Source: Aureispira anguillae | GTDB lineage: Bacteria > Bacteroidota > Bacteroidia > Chitinophagales > Saprospiraceae | Assembly (NCBI RefSeq): GCF_026000115.1 | Contig: NZ_AP026867.1 | Coordinates: 2,015,501-2,079,500 of the forward strand | Direction: 5' to 3' | DNA: 64,000 bases | Shown here: piece after piece, positions 11,101 to 20,061 of the stretch | How positions within the stretch are numbered: position 1 is the first letter of the stretch | Layout of the letters: the number at the start of each line of letters is the position of its first letter | The notes under the pieces: generated by a model | Told to the model about the DNA's origin: nothing | What the model saw: the letters and a program-made list of their open reading frames with translations, nothing else | Databases searched by the model: none | Program-made: the position numbers and the translations under genes

Positions 11101-11169
11101 TTAGTAGAAAATGGAGAGAGCGTAGGAACAGAGGTACACGTTATTATTCCAATAGAAAAGGAGTTTTAG
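8104..11169 (+). CDS. LytS-like sensor histidine kinase with beta-propeller periplasmic domain
   Basis: This 1021-residue protein has a signal sequence (MKKKISILSWIIACC...). A two-component-regulator propeller region follows at about 25-660, with repeats such as VKDGLPSNEVYWM and LEDGLPSNEIQQI. A Y_Y_Y domain lies at about 670-760 and one transmembrane helix at about 767-788. The cytoplasmic His_kinase domain has the phospho-acceptor motif QLNPHFIFNALNSIQDYI (His824). The HATPase part has ENAIKHGLF and RDNGIGR. This architecture senses an extracellular ligand and phosphorylates a LytTR response regulator; the regulator at 11660-12412 is the obvious partner. There is no receiver or DNA-binding domain in the chain, unlike hybrid SusR-type regulators. 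Confidence 0.95.
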   Translation: MKKKISILSWIIACCSIVSWGQGEVLQSINYTVKDGLPSNEVYWMMQAKNGLVWIGCDAGLVNFDGVNFKTYTAPNTRNKAISGIYEDSLGRLWCHNFGGQIYYLEQDSLHLLEAWENYSENEGLGRMRLEGNWLNLQNFSSNWSYNIKTAEIRKKKGAGILLKDGSSIVFNERTGFLKEQDGRSTKLSCPACFYLDVYSNKGARKRFKRGEFLVASSLKLYYIHDYLRKEWKNLNGNISQEDQKIPFVFSLEQDSLQAIYFPPILERYKTNLIVNKVKVLYDSVLALCTSEGFFLWNIKSDQVQHFFKDEILSDCFLDQEENLWVSSLEKGLFFVPVLSLMVHDLGAKSKRIYHIEKDKRNHILLGYDDGSIEYWDIKAQKKLFEKTFPIRKRIQHITYNELKDEFWIATMNKTYVFYPTQQKMVKTHIGGAIKELRFDVYGNILLALGHGATINTPNSKKRIVLPNSWEQSNYWEGYQRQLRLNEKGYLILCGEEQRSYSILAQAYPQYTIWVGAMENLKYYTAGKEYDFKTASNQSIIAKCLELVNDSTLAVGSLKKGLYLIQNKKIIKQLTLEDGLPSNEIQQIKVRDGVLWAITASGIATYNWSADSLSIWDKNKGLFSRNILDLLFLENEVYLTNGENLMSIPIDFESKKERPIIDITQITINDSIYALNSLNALSYSENNIKIKFRGIAYKSQKRFQYKYRLNDIEKEWNYVSSANNIVSYPNLSAGNYTFEVVAVTPSGVQSKPAKIGFKIEKPFYETWWFLLGLLILFIVFVGWQYRWQIKKIQQKNEEKLQRSRLERDIRISELKALKSQLNPHFIFNALNSIQDYIIQNERELASDYLGMFADLMRTYLQHSQEGTLSLREEIDALRLYLELEAVRLEDNFSYDIIIGEQIDRDQIIIPTMLIQPYVENAIKHGLFRKKGNKHVAIEFKLHSPMALLATIRDNGIGRKAAQNYGQPQNHKSFATSANNSRLELLNYEQSTTIEAKIIDLVENGESVGTEVHVIIPIEKEF

Positions 11170-11184
11170 TATAAAAAATCGGTC

Positions 11185-11207
11185 CTTTGACAACTTGATT
11201 ATCAAAG
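11185..11207. repeat. Short hairpin after kinase gene
   Basis: CTTTGA and TCAAAG pair around an 11-nt loop 15 bp after the kinase stop. It is too weak to be a confident terminator. The TTTGACAACTTG segment here recurs at about 53803-53814. Confidence 0.3.
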
Positions 11208-11296
11208 AATGAAAATTTTAAAGATAGTTGTACTAATGTAAAAATTACTTACCTTTCTTTTTTTGTTCAAAAGTTGCCTAAAAATAAGTTAAAAAA

Positions 11297-11659
11297 ATGG
11301 AAATAGTTATTAAGGTTTTAATTGGATTGATCGCATTCATTCATTGCTACATTCTATGGTTTGAAATGTTTGCTTGGACTTCTAGAGGACCAAAAGTATT
11401 TAAGAATTTTCCAAAAGATTTGTTTGGACAAACAACGGCACTAGCTGCCAATCAAGGCTTGTACAATGGCTTTTTGGCAGCAGGATTGTTATGGACGTTT
11501 TTTATTCAGGATAAAATTTGGGGGCAAAACATAGCCCTTTATTTTCTGATCTGTGTTGCCATTGCGGGTATTTATGGAGCAATAACAGCAGAACGAAAAA
11601 TCTTTTTTGTGCAAGCGCTTCCTGCTTTAATCACAATCGTGTTACTTTTAGTTAAGTAA
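11297..11659 (+). CDS. DUF1304 family inner-membrane protein
   Basis: A 120-residue, very hydrophobic protein with about four membrane helices. Family-typical features are the N-terminal helix with HCYILWFEMF, the AANQGLYNGFLAAG segment and the AGIYGAITAERK segment, matching DUF1304 proteins, which are usually about 110-120 residues. No biochemical function is established for the family. The gene lies 127 bp after the sensor kinase on the same strand. Its TAA stop (11657-11659) directly abuts the stop of the convergent response regulator, leaving no spacer, so transcripts of the two genes must overlap. Confidence 0.85.
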   Translation: MEIVIKVLIGLIAFIHCYILWFEMFAWTSRGPKVFKNFPKDLFGQTTALAANQGLYNGFLAAGLLWTFFIQDKIWGQNIALYFLICVAIAGIYGAITAERKIFFVQALPALITIVLLLVK

Positions 11660-12412
11660 TTAAGTCAAACGATCAATTATAGCAAGAAAAGAAGCTCGTT
11701 TATCTCTAGCAAGGGGCGTTTTTATTTGATTCTCTAAGACAATCGTATGTCCATCCTTTTTGATATACTGTTGGATGAAATTAACATTGATCAGATAAGA
11801 TCGATGGGAACGGTAAAACGCCTCATTTTCTTTTAGTAAATCTACAAAATACCTGAGCGGTTTGGATATAACCTGTGTGCCATTGGATTGCGTATGCAGT
11901 TTGGTATACATTCCATCCGCTTCCATGCAAATAATATCCTCTATTTTTAAAAATAAAATACCATTAGAAATTGGAACGGCAATCTTTTTTAGGCTATTAT
12001 TTTGAATTGATTCTTGGAGTGTTGACAACTGCCGATAAATATCTTCATTTTTAGCTCGTTGCACTATCTTTTTGAGTGCCTCTTTGACCTGTTTAGGACG
12101 GATAGGTTTGAGCAAATAGTCCACGGCATTTACCTCAAAGGCTTTGATGGCATAGTGGCTATAAGCCGTTGTGAAAATTAAATGAAATGTCATTTCTTCT
12201 GCGTCCAAAAAGCTACCAATTTCTATTCCTAAATAATCGGGCATCTCAATGTCTAAAAAAACAATATCTGGTTTTGTTTTTTTGATTAACTGTATTCCAT
12301 CCATTAAATTTTCAGCCTCTTGAATGCTTATTATTTGCGGGCAAAAATCATTTAGAATAGTGGATAAAAGGCGGCGTGCTTTGGGCTCGTCATCAATAAT
12401 GACTGTTCTCAT
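11660..12412 (-). CDS. LytTR-family response regulator
   Basis: A receiver domain (about residues 1-120) has the acidic pocket VIIDDE and phospho-acceptor Asp54 in DIVFLDIEMPD; the conserved Lys is in VDYLLKPIRP. A LytTR DNA-binding domain follows at about 140-250 (IEDIICMEADGMYTKLHT, FYRSHRSYLINVNFIQQY). I start at the ATG at 12412 (MRTVIIDDEP, 250 residues), because an upstream in-frame ATG at 12445 would add 11 residues ahead of the first receiver strand. It is convergent with and close to the LytS-like kinase at 8104, the likely cognate sensor. LytTR proteins bind direct repeats upstream of target promoters; targets are unknown, and the adjacent 1622-residue surface protein gene starting at 12655 is a candidate. 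Confidence 0.95.
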   Translation of the reverse strand: MRTVIIDDEPKARRLLSTILNDFCPQIISIQEAENLMDGIQLIKKTKPDIVFLDIEMPDYLGIEIGSFLDAEEMTFHLIFTTAYSHYAIKAFEVNAVDYLLKPIRPKQVKEALKKIVQRAKNEDIYRQLSTLQESIQNNSLKKIAVPISNGILFLKIEDIICMEADGMYTKLHTQSNGTQVISKPLRYFVDLLKENEAFYRSHRSYLINVNFIQQYIKKDGHTIVLENQIKTPLARDKRASFLAIIDRLT

Positions 12413-12654
12413 AGAATAAATTATAGGTGTATGTGGGAAAACCAATAAATTTAATAAAATATACTACTTTTAAAAACTTTGGCATTATGATTTTGCGATG
12501 AAGTAAGATTTAGTCGTAACGAATTGCTGTTTAGCAGTCAGAACTTACACTTCAGCAACTACTTTTGTTTGTTGAGCAATTGTACAGGATTCTGGGGCTT
12601 AAATCGTCTAGTTTTGTAGGGTAATTAAATATCAAAAATTAAAAACCAAACAAA

Positions 12655-15600
12655 ATGAAACGACGATTTTTTAGTGGTTTATTACTGATTTTGTCTTGCT
12701 GGCTAATCAGTAATAAACTTCAGGCACAAGTGCCCTTTGAATTGACCCTAGATCGCTTGAATAGCATTGATGCTGGAGCGTCTATAATAGAGCTGAATAA
12801 TGGGAATTTGCTCATTGCAGGAAGGACAGAAAATGCAGTTAATAATAGTTCTGGAAGAGATGGCTTTTTAGCTGAAATGGATCCCAATACAGGCGTTATA
12901 GAATGGTCAAGGGCTTATGGCTGGGCAAATGACGATCACTTTTTTACGGTTATACAGGCTGCTGATAATAGCATTGTGGTAGCAGGGTATGCCAATCATG
13001 GAACAGGAGATAGAGATATGTGGTTGCTTCGTGTTGAAGGGACTGGAGCTAATCGAGGGGATGTAATCGCAACTGCTACCTTTAACAATTCTAGGAACTC
13101 AATTATCACAGAAGTTATTGAATCCAATGAAAATGATGTGAACGGAAATCCTACTTTTTTAGTAACAGGGGTTTCTGATAGTTATAGTGAGGTGTATTTG
13201 GCTAGATTAGACGAAAACGCAAATTTGTTATGGAGTAATACTTATGGTGCGACCAATTCGTACTGGACCTATGCTTTGTTGGAGGATGCAACCAATAATA
13301 ACACCATTTATATTAGTGGTTCAAGGAGCGTAGGGTCGAATCATAGAGCTTTATTGATGCAAATAGCAAATAATGGAGCCGTCTTAGCCTCTTGGGAATA
13401 TAGTATCAACAACGCTTTTAATGCAATATTTGATGATATTTATCTTAGTCCACAAGGTACAATTATAGGAACAGGGCATGTCCATTTAGGGTCAACCAAT
13501 TCGAACAATACGAGACCAATTTTTGTAGAAATTGATCCTAACGAAGCTACGGTAGACTCAATGGTCGTACGCAGTCATCGATACAATACGACCAATAGTT
13601 TTATTCACCGTATGAATAATTTTCAACCCATCCTAAACAATGGAGTTTTACAAGGTTATATTGCGCATGTGGCAGACAATGAAGTGGGAGGAGCTAAAAT
13701 AGCGCACTTAAACACTAACGGAGCGGTATTGAGATATACTAGACTGAGCGCTACGACAACAGGAGCAGAGGTACTTCCGCTTAGTGACGGCACGTTCTCT
13801 TTGATTGGAAGCAATAACAATAACCAAGTGTATATTGCTAAAACAGATTCTAATGCTATGACTCCTTGTGCAGATAGCTTAGGATTGACAACAACAAATA
13901 TAGGGATAACATCTCGTACCGTTACTTTTACTAGAAGTACTTTAAATCAGACCGTTAATCATGCCAACCCAACAGATATTACGCTGTCTTGGTTAAGGGG
14001 GTCAACTTGTTGTAGCGATAGTTTGGGTGTTGAGATCAATCAGGATACATTAATTTGTGCAGGAGAAGCTGTTGATTTAGAGGCAAATGTTGAGGGCAAT
14101 TTTTTAGGAGCTACTTATCTTTGGAGTACAGGAGACACTAGTGCTTCTATTCTTGTTAACCCAACTCTAACAACAACTTACTACGTTACCGTTACCGATA
14201 CCATTACAGCTTGTACGGTTGTGGATTCTGCTAAGGTTACCGTGTCCAATCCAATGGTTACCATTACAGGCGATTCGTTATTGTGTGCTGGAGAATCCGT
14301 TACTTTAACAGCCAATCTACAAGGAGTAACAGGACCATTTACGATTATATGGGAAGAACAGATCGGAGCAAATTGGATAACCTTAGGGCAAGGCGGAATG
14401 ACAATAGTAGTGACTCCAAATCAAGATAGAATATATAGAGCAACTCTTATTGATTCTTTGTCTTGTGAAACGAGTGATAGTATTGCTTTGAGTGTGGGTG
14501 AAGTGCTGCTTACCATTGATGCTAATGCTGTAATTTGTGAAGGCGAAACGACTGATTTAACAGCCAATGCAAGCTATGTTATTAATCCATCTTCTGTTGG
14601 TTTTTCTTACATCTGGCAACCAACCAATCAAACGGGATCGACTATTAGTGTAGCCCCCAGCAATACAACAACTTATACTGTAATAGCTACCTCCAATGAC
14701 TCGCTTTATGCTTGTTCTGATACAGCAGAAACAACAGTCGTTGTAAATCCCAATCCTATTGTTGATCTAACGCCCTCTGAAACAGGTGTTTTGTGTTTTG
14801 GAGATGATATAACTCTAACCGCCAATAATACGATTGGAACAATTGCTGCCATTGCTTGGACAGGAACAGGAATTACCAATCCAATTACGGTTAACCCAGT
14901 GACTTTAACACCAACATTGGGTGCCAATACTTATACCGCAACAGTTGTCGATACAAATGGCTGTCACGGAACAGCTTCGATCGATGTAGAAACAGAAAAT
15001 TGTTGTCCAGCTCGTGGCAATACAGATTATTTGCAAATTGATGAAGGAGCAGATTTAGCGCTTCTAGCGGCTTATGGTATTCGCCAGACGGGGGCTAAAA
15101 CCTTTTTGGTAGATGACGGTCAACATCATATCTTGCCCAATAAAGTTTATCTTGGAGATGAGGTATTGCTGCACGTTATTGGAACGGCTGGTTTTACAAC
15201 AATTGATTTTACCAATTCAGATGTTGTAGCAGGTAGAAACAGCCTTATTCGTATAGAAGGACGAGGAACTATTATTGCGCACAATACTATTTTTAGACCT
15301 TGTGAAGAGTTTGAAACTTGGGGAGGAGTTAGAATTCAGCCTTTTGGTGGGCTAATTCATGCAACATTTAATGAATGTACCTTTGTGAATGCCATTACTG
15401 CAATTAATACAGATAGACGTTCGGCACGTGGAAATGCAAATACTTCAGTAGAAATAACGAACAATCTTTTTATCAATTGTGGAACAGGAATCAGAATTGA
15501 CGACGAATTGAATTACAATGGAGGCATCACAGGAAATACCTTTAAAATTGACGATAAGGTAGAACGAATTAATTATACGAACCCAACAACTACCTTTAGA

Positions 15601-17523
15601 GGAATGCTTATTGCTAGGCAAGATCGAGGCATGCATTATCCAATCAGCCAAAATGATTTTATTAAAGGAACCAACTTTGTTACTACGGTTCGTTTTGAGG
15701 GAATTAATTTGACAGGTACAGGAGGTGAGAACATTTCTAAGAATAGCTTTACCAATAACGATAGAGCAATTGTGCTTATGAGATCTAGGAATGTGACCAT
15801 AGAAAATAACTTTTTTGAAGTGACCAGACGTTCTAATGCAGATGAAGCAGATTATCAGGTTACCTTAGAGGGAACGGCTAATATGGGCTATAGCGCTTTG
15901 GTAAGAAACAATCACTTTGTAAATTCAGCGGAGGTTCTTGATCCTTCTCAGGTAACCAATCCTATTAATAATAGATTTGTTGGAACAGGTGCCATTTACT
16001 TGGGCAATGAGGGGCATTTTACAATCGAGGCAAATGAGATAGATGGCTTTGAAATTGGAATTTTTTCAGATAATTCGGTTAGAAATTTAAGTACTAGAAT
16101 TATTAAGAATACCATTAAAAGCCATTTGTTTGGAATTTATATTAGAGGATTTAGATTTATGGCAGGATCAGCTTCGGGTGCTAGTGTTACCTTATTGGTG
16201 GCTTGTAATGACATTGATATGGATCTGGATTTAGAGAGTAGCCATGAAATCATAGGCATTTATTTTGATCCTATGTATTCTATTATTGGAACTACTAACT
16301 ATGCAGGGCGTGTGCCTGTTAATGCGGTTTTTGAAGGAAATTGTGTTAAGAATACAACAACTGCAATTGCTTTTGATTATAACAATCCAAATCTTACAGC
16401 TTTTCCACTGTTGCCTGTCTTTAGACACAACTATCTCTATAATTATACCAATGCAGGCTTGTGGGTGAATAATATGCAGAGTATGGGGCTTGGTTTCCCA
16501 ACACCAGTAGGTAGAAGAAGCGAAAACAATACTTTTATTAGCAATAACGATGCCTTTGATATCGAAGCAACAAATGCTGGGGTGGTTTCTAGAAATGATC
16601 ATTTTGGAGCCAATGCAGCTAATTTATCCAATGCAACCGCAGTGGGCACTCCTGCACATTCGGCTGCTGCCTGTGGAAATCAAGATATAGCTAATCCTAC
16701 TGTTGATGCAAACCTACATTGTGATGATGATAATGATCAGTTGATTGGTTTAGTAGCTCAGCGCCAACTACAAACAGATGATTTGTTATTAACGGCCAAT
16801 TACCATACAGAGCTCAGAAATTTGTACCAAGAAGACAGCAAGACAACTTTAGCCATTACCAATAGTTTGATGCAAAACCTATCACTAGAAAATGAAGTAG
16901 ATGCCTTATTTCAATTGGTGAATAGCTACTCTTGGAAAGGGAATGACCGTTTGTGGATCGAGTATTATTACGAAGTCCGAAAAGGAAACTATACACTGGC
17001 TACCCAAAAATTGAATGCCATAAATGGTGTAGATCAAGTAGAAGAAGACCAACTAACCTTAGCAAAAATTTACCTTAACCTCTTGAAAAATAACCAAGGT
17101 TTAGTTCTAAATACTACGAGCTTAACTGCCTTGGAAGAAATTGCTACTCGTGACGGTGTTTACCAAGAAGAGGCTAGAAACCTTATTCATATTAATCAAG
17201 GAAATAACCCTTATCAATATGCCAAAATAGAAGCCTTGGCTCGTCGCAATACTTCAACAGGGGGTGTTTGGACAGGACAAAATGCACAATTTGCCATCTT
17301 TCCTAATCCAGCTTCCAACAAGATAGCGGTTCAAATTCAGGCTAGAAACAAACATTTTGTGCAAGCGTCTGTATACAGTATTCACGGTCGTTTATTGCAA
17401 ACACAAGCCGTAAGAGCTTATCAAATGCAATTTGATGTATCTGAACTGCCTCAAGGAATTTACTTTGTAACTTTGGAGGATGAATCAGGAGAGCGATTTA
17501 CAGAAAAGTTTGTCAAACAATAG
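12655..17523 (+). CDS. Giant T9SS surface protein: Ig-like domains plus right-handed beta-helix
   Basis: The 1622-residue protein starts with a signal peptide ending LQAQ at residue 25. Residues about 30-450 form a beta-propeller-like repeat region (VIQAADNSIVVAGYANHGTGDRDMWLL). About 453-780 holds four Ig-like modules, each opening with a cysteine motif such as LICAGEAVDL, LLCAGESVTL, VICEGETTDL and VLCFGDDITL. About 784-1360 is a right-handed parallel beta-helix rich in N-x-F/I ladders (ITNNLFINCGTGIRI, ISKNSFTNNDRAIV). About 1365-1530 is helical. The last 75 residues are a T9SS type A sorting domain (FAIFPNPASNKIAV ... LPQGIYFVTL). Likely a surface adhesin or polysaccharide-binding protein; no catalytic residues are evident. 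It is divergent from the LytTR regulator. Confidence 0.9.
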   Translation: MKRRFFSGLLLILSCWLISNKLQAQVPFELTLDRLNSIDAGASIIELNNGNLLIAGRTENAVNNSSGRDGFLAEMDPNTGVIEWSRAYGWANDDHFFTVIQAADNSIVVAGYANHGTGDRDMWLLRVEGTGANRGDVIATATFNNSRNSIITEVIESNENDVNGNPTFLVTGVSDSYSEVYLARLDENANLLWSNTYGATNSYWTYALLEDATNNNTIYISGSRSVGSNHRALLMQIANNGAVLASWEYSINNAFNAIFDDIYLSPQGTIIGTGHVHLGSTNSNNTRPIFVEIDPNEATVDSMVVRSHRYNTTNSFIHRMNNFQPILNNGVLQGYIAHVADNEVGGAKIAHLNTNGAVLRYTRLSATTTGAEVLPLSDGTFSLIGSNNNNQVYIAKTDSNAMTPCADSLGLTTTNIGITSRTVTFTRSTLNQTVNHANPTDITLSWLRGSTCCSDSLGVEINQDTLICAGEAVDLEANVEGNFLGATYLWSTGDTSASILVNPTLTTTYYVTVTDTITACTVVDSAKVTVSNPMVTITGDSLLCAGESVTLTANLQGVTGPFTIIWEEQIGANWITLGQGGMTIVVTPNQDRIYRATLIDSLSCETSDSIALSVGEVLLTIDANAVICEGETTDLTANASYVINPSSVGFSYIWQPTNQTGSTISVAPSNTTTYTVIATSNDSLYACSDTAETTVVVNPNPIVDLTPSETGVLCFGDDITLTANNTIGTIAAIAWTGTGITNPITVNPVTLTPTLGANTYTATVVDTNGCHGTASIDVETENCCPARGNTDYLQIDEGADLALLAAYGIRQTGAKTFLVDDGQHHILPNKVYLGDEVLLHVIGTAGFTTIDFTNSDVVAGRNSLIRIEGRGTIIAHNTIFRPCEEFETWGGVRIQPFGGLIHATFNECTFVNAITAINTDRRSARGNANTSVEITNNLFINCGTGIRIDDELNYNGGITGNTFKIDDKVERINYTNPTTTFRGMLIARQDRGMHYPISQNDFIKGTNFVTTVRFEGINLTGTGGENISKNSFTNNDRAIVLMRSRNVTIENNFFEVTRRSNADEADYQVTLEGTANMGYSALVRNNHFVNSAEVLDPSQVTNPINNRFVGTGAIYLGNEGHFTIEANEIDGFEIGIFSDNSVRNLSTRIIKNTIKSHLFGIYIRGFRFMAGSASGASVTLLVACNDIDMDLDLESSHEIIGIYFDPMYSIIGTTNYAGRVPVNAVFEGNCVKNTTTAIAFDYNNPNLTAFPLLPVFRHNYLYNYTNAGLWVNNMQSMGLGFPTPVGRRSENNTFISNNDAFDIEATNAGVVSRNDHFGANAANLSNATAVGTPAHSAAACGNQDIANPTVDANLHCDDDNDQLIGLVAQRQLQTDDLLLTANYHTELRNLYQEDSKTTLAITNSLMQNLSLENEVDALFQLVNSYSWKGNDRLWIEYYYEVRKGNYTLATQKLNAINGVDQVEEDQLTLAKIYLNLLKNNQGLVLNTTSLTALEEIATRDGVYQEEARNLIHINQGNNPYQYAKIEALARRNTSTGGVWTGQNAQFAIFPNPASNKIAVQIQARNKHFVQASVYSIHGRLLQTQAVRAYQMQFDVSELPQGIYFVTLEDESGERFTEKFVKQ

Positions 17524-17556
17524 GTTTGAATACATAAGGAAGTAATCCTTTTTGTA

Positions 17557-17597
17557 AAGAAGGTTATCAGGGGAATTCTGGTAACCTTCTTCTTTTA
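17557..17597 (+). terminator. Rho-independent terminator of the 1622-aa gene
   Basis: Arms AAGAAGGTTATCAG (17557-17570) and CTGGTAACCTTCTT (17578-17591) pair over 14 bases with one G-T wobble and a 7-nt loop. A CTTTTAT tail follows. Confidence 0.85.
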
Positions 17598-17663
17598 TCC
17601 TTTGATGCTCTTTTGGGAGGACTGAAAGTTATCCTTCTTAGGATTATTTATAAACAATGATTT

Positions 17664-17706
17664 TTATAAAAAAAGGCTATCAGAAAATGAATTCCGATAA
17701 CCTTCA
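17664..17706 (-). terminator. Rho-independent terminator of the trypsin-like protease gene
   Basis: Read on the minus strand, AAGGTTATCGG pairs with CTGATAGCCTT and is followed by a T-rich run (A-tract 17668-17674 on the plus strand). The stem is closely similar to the plus-strand terminator at 17557, suggesting a duplicated terminator between convergent genes. Confidence 0.75.
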
Positions 17707-17751
17707 ACATTGTGGTACTTAGATGTAGTGAGTTAATAAACCCTTTATTTA

Positions 17752-20061
17752 TTATTGTTTAATCACCTTTCTAACCAACTGTTTTTTATCATTTGCAAAC
17801 GTAATGAAATAAACGCCAGGGTTTAAATCATTTAATAGAACCGTTTTGTTGTTGATGCTTCCTGTTTTTACAACCTGACCTTGTAGATTGGTTAAGGTAT
17901 ATTGAGATAGTCCTTCAATATTGGTTTGGATTTCTAAATAATCATTAAATGGATTAGGGCCAACACTTAGAAAAGTGCTTGCAGCAGTATTGTTTACCTC
18001 AGCAATAGAAGTAGACTCTGTTCTTGCACTGCCTACACAGAAACTTTTGGTTTCAGAAGAAGTAAAACTGCCTCCTGAAGCTAAGGTAGCTCCTGTTGCA
18101 TTGTTGGTTAGGGTATAAGAACCATTGCCATACGCACAGCAGATGCCATCACCATAACTATCGTTGATGGTTAGAGTATAACAACCTGCATCCAAACATT
18201 GATTAATAACTAAGGTAGAGCCATCGGCTTGGCTAGCATAAGTGCCACCAGAAGCAACAGTAGTTCCTGCATTGTTTTTGATGGTCCAACTGGTTTCTTC
18301 AGGATAGTTATCAAAGGTTAGGCTTAAGCTAGTTGCGATACAGCTAGGAGTAGTGCTGCCACCACTAATAGAGAAAGCATCAACAGCCATATCTCCTTGC
18401 CAAGTAGTTCCTGTTGTTCCATTAAAACGCAGCTTTAAATTATTAGCACTAGTATAAGCAGCTAAACTAACCGTAGCCGTTTGCCAAGAATTACCTTGAT
18501 TGCCTGCTTTTGACCAAATAGAGGTCCAAGTTGTACCATCTGTACTTGCTTCTAATTTTAGATTCCCCATTGAAGTAGCTCCATACATGTGATACTTGAA
18601 TGTTAATGAAGGAGAGCTAAGTCCCGACAAGTCAAAACAAGGGCTATTAAGAATCGCAGTTTTAGTAGAATAATTAGGACTAGAAGACTCCATGTAAATG
18701 TAATACGTTCCACTACTTGCTGCGCTAGGCCCTGTATTGCTAGAAGGAGTGCTACCTGATCTAGTTGCCCAATCGAAGTTGTCTCCACTACCTTGCATCC
18801 AAGCTCCTAATGTGTTTTCAAAACTCTCTGTATATGGAAATGAACTAACAGTTGTCCCACACGAAGTTGGAGGCGTTGTGCTGCCACCATTATCTACGCC
18901 ACAATTGGGCATTGCACTACCAATATCGGCAATTAATTTATCACTTCTACCGTAAGAACCATTGGTGCAGCCACCCGTATTGTGAATCGCTACTACTAAG
19001 TTGGAGTTGTAATCTAGTACTGGAGATCCCGAACTACCACCTTCTGTGTCAGCATAATAACGGATTCCATTAGTGGTTACTTGGTTTACTTGAGCATTGC
19101 CATTGGCATCGCCACCTTGATCTGTTTTTACTGTAATTTCTTTGCGTCGTCCTCCAGGGTGACCAACAATGTAAATGCGGTCATTAACTGCTGGTGCAAC
19201 AGAACTTAGGCTCAAATAACCATAAGTGCTCGTAGGATTTACAGGCAACTTTAATAAGGTATAATCTAAGCTAGAACTGGTTTTGATAAAGGTAGAAGAA
19301 GAAGCAACTACATCAGAGGTTGAATTACCTGTGCCGTTACAGTTGGTATAATGATAGTTGAACATAAAATCCGTATTGGCAGCAGAAGAAGCATTTCCAA
19401 CACAATGATTATTGGTCATTAAGTTGCCATCACAACCCAATAGCCATCCTGTACAAAGAGAAGAACCATTGATTAACAAACGACAAACGGCTTTACCTTT
19501 GTTATACATTGTTGTACCATTATAGCAGATGATAGGCTCTTTTTCATCTCCTCCACAAATTGATTTAGAGGCTAATATCTCATCAATTTTTGCCTGAGGA
19601 TAGCCATAAGCAACTCTTGCAATGTCAAAACCATAATAGTTAGATACATTTTGTGCATGAAGTCTTACAATGACTCGTTCGTCAAAGAGCACCTTTGTCC
19701 AGAAATCACTAATCATGGTCATATTGGCATCAATGATTTTGCCTTGACCTCCATAAATAATTGACTCTCCTGTATTGGGGCTTGTAATTTCTACGTAGTC
19801 GCCAGGCGCTAAGTTAAAATTTTTGAAATAGAGTTTGATATAAGAAGAGTTTTTAGAATAGAATTCTTTTTCGAAGATGATACCTGTAGTACCATTGGTG
19901 TTATATGGATGCTGAGTTTGAAGATTCAGTGCCTCTTCATCTCCAATTTTTAGAGGTGCATGGATTGTGCTGTGTTGGTTGTTAGCATTTGAAAGGGTGA
20001 GGTTGTTTTGCCCCAGAATTGTTCCTGAGCAAAGTAATAGAAAAAATAGTAACTTTTTCAT
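17752..20061 (-). CDS. Secreted trypsin-like serine protease with T9SS tail
   Basis: A 769-residue protein with a signal peptide (about 1-18, ending ILGQ) and an S1/S6-like chymotrypsin-fold catalytic domain at about 165-385. The triad is visible as His219 in LMTNNHCVGN, Asp266 in SSLDYTLLKL and Ser344 in GGSSGSPVLD. Several cysteines nearby could form disulfides as in lysyl endopeptidases. Residues about 408-570 form a MAM-like jelly-roll domain (FPYTESFENTLGAWMQ). About 575-680 is a second beta-domain found in secreted Bacteroidota proteases (SYGDGICCAYGNGSYTL). The last 75 residues are a T9SS type A sorting domain (VGPNPFNDYLEI ... LNPGVYFITF). The role is extracellular proteolysis. It converges on the 1622-residue gene. 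Confidence 0.93.
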   Translation of the reverse strand: MKKLLFFLLLCSGTILGQNNLTLSNANNQHSTIHAPLKIGDEEALNLQTQHPYNTNGTTGIIFEKEFYSKNSSYIKLYFKNFNLAPGDYVEITSPNTGESIIYGGQGKIIDANMTMISDFWTKVLFDERVIVRLHAQNVSNYYGFDIARVAYGYPQAKIDEILASKSICGGDEKEPIICYNGTTMYNKGKAVCRLLINGSSLCTGWLLGCDGNLMTNNHCVGNASSAANTDFMFNYHYTNCNGTGNSTSDVVASSSTFIKTSSSLDYTLLKLPVNPTSTYGYLSLSSVAPAVNDRIYIVGHPGGRRKEITVKTDQGGDANGNAQVNQVTTNGIRYYADTEGGSSGSPVLDYNSNLVVAIHNTGGCTNGSYGRSDKLIADIGSAMPNCGVDNGGSTTPPTSCGTTVSSFPYTESFENTLGAWMQGSGDNFDWATRSGSTPSSNTGPSAASSGTYYIYMESSSPNYSTKTAILNSPCFDLSGLSSPSLTFKYHMYGATSMGNLKLEASTDGTTWTSIWSKAGNQGNSWQTATVSLAAYTSANNLKLRFNGTTGTTWQGDMAVDAFSISGGSTTPSCIATSLSLTFDNYPEETSWTIKNNAGTTVASGGTYASQADGSTLVINQCLDAGCYTLTINDSYGDGICCAYGNGSYTLTNNATGATLASGGSFTSSETKSFCVGSARTESTSIAEVNNTAASTFLSVGPNPFNDYLEIQTNIEGLSQYTLTNLQGQVVKTGSINNKTVLLNDLNPGVYFITFANDKKQLVRKVIKQ

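Noticed and set aside
8104-11169. Hybrid two-component (SusR-like) regulator
   Set aside because: The propeller and Y_Y_Y domains fit, but the C-terminus is a LytS-type His_kinase/HATPase with no receiver or AraC domain.
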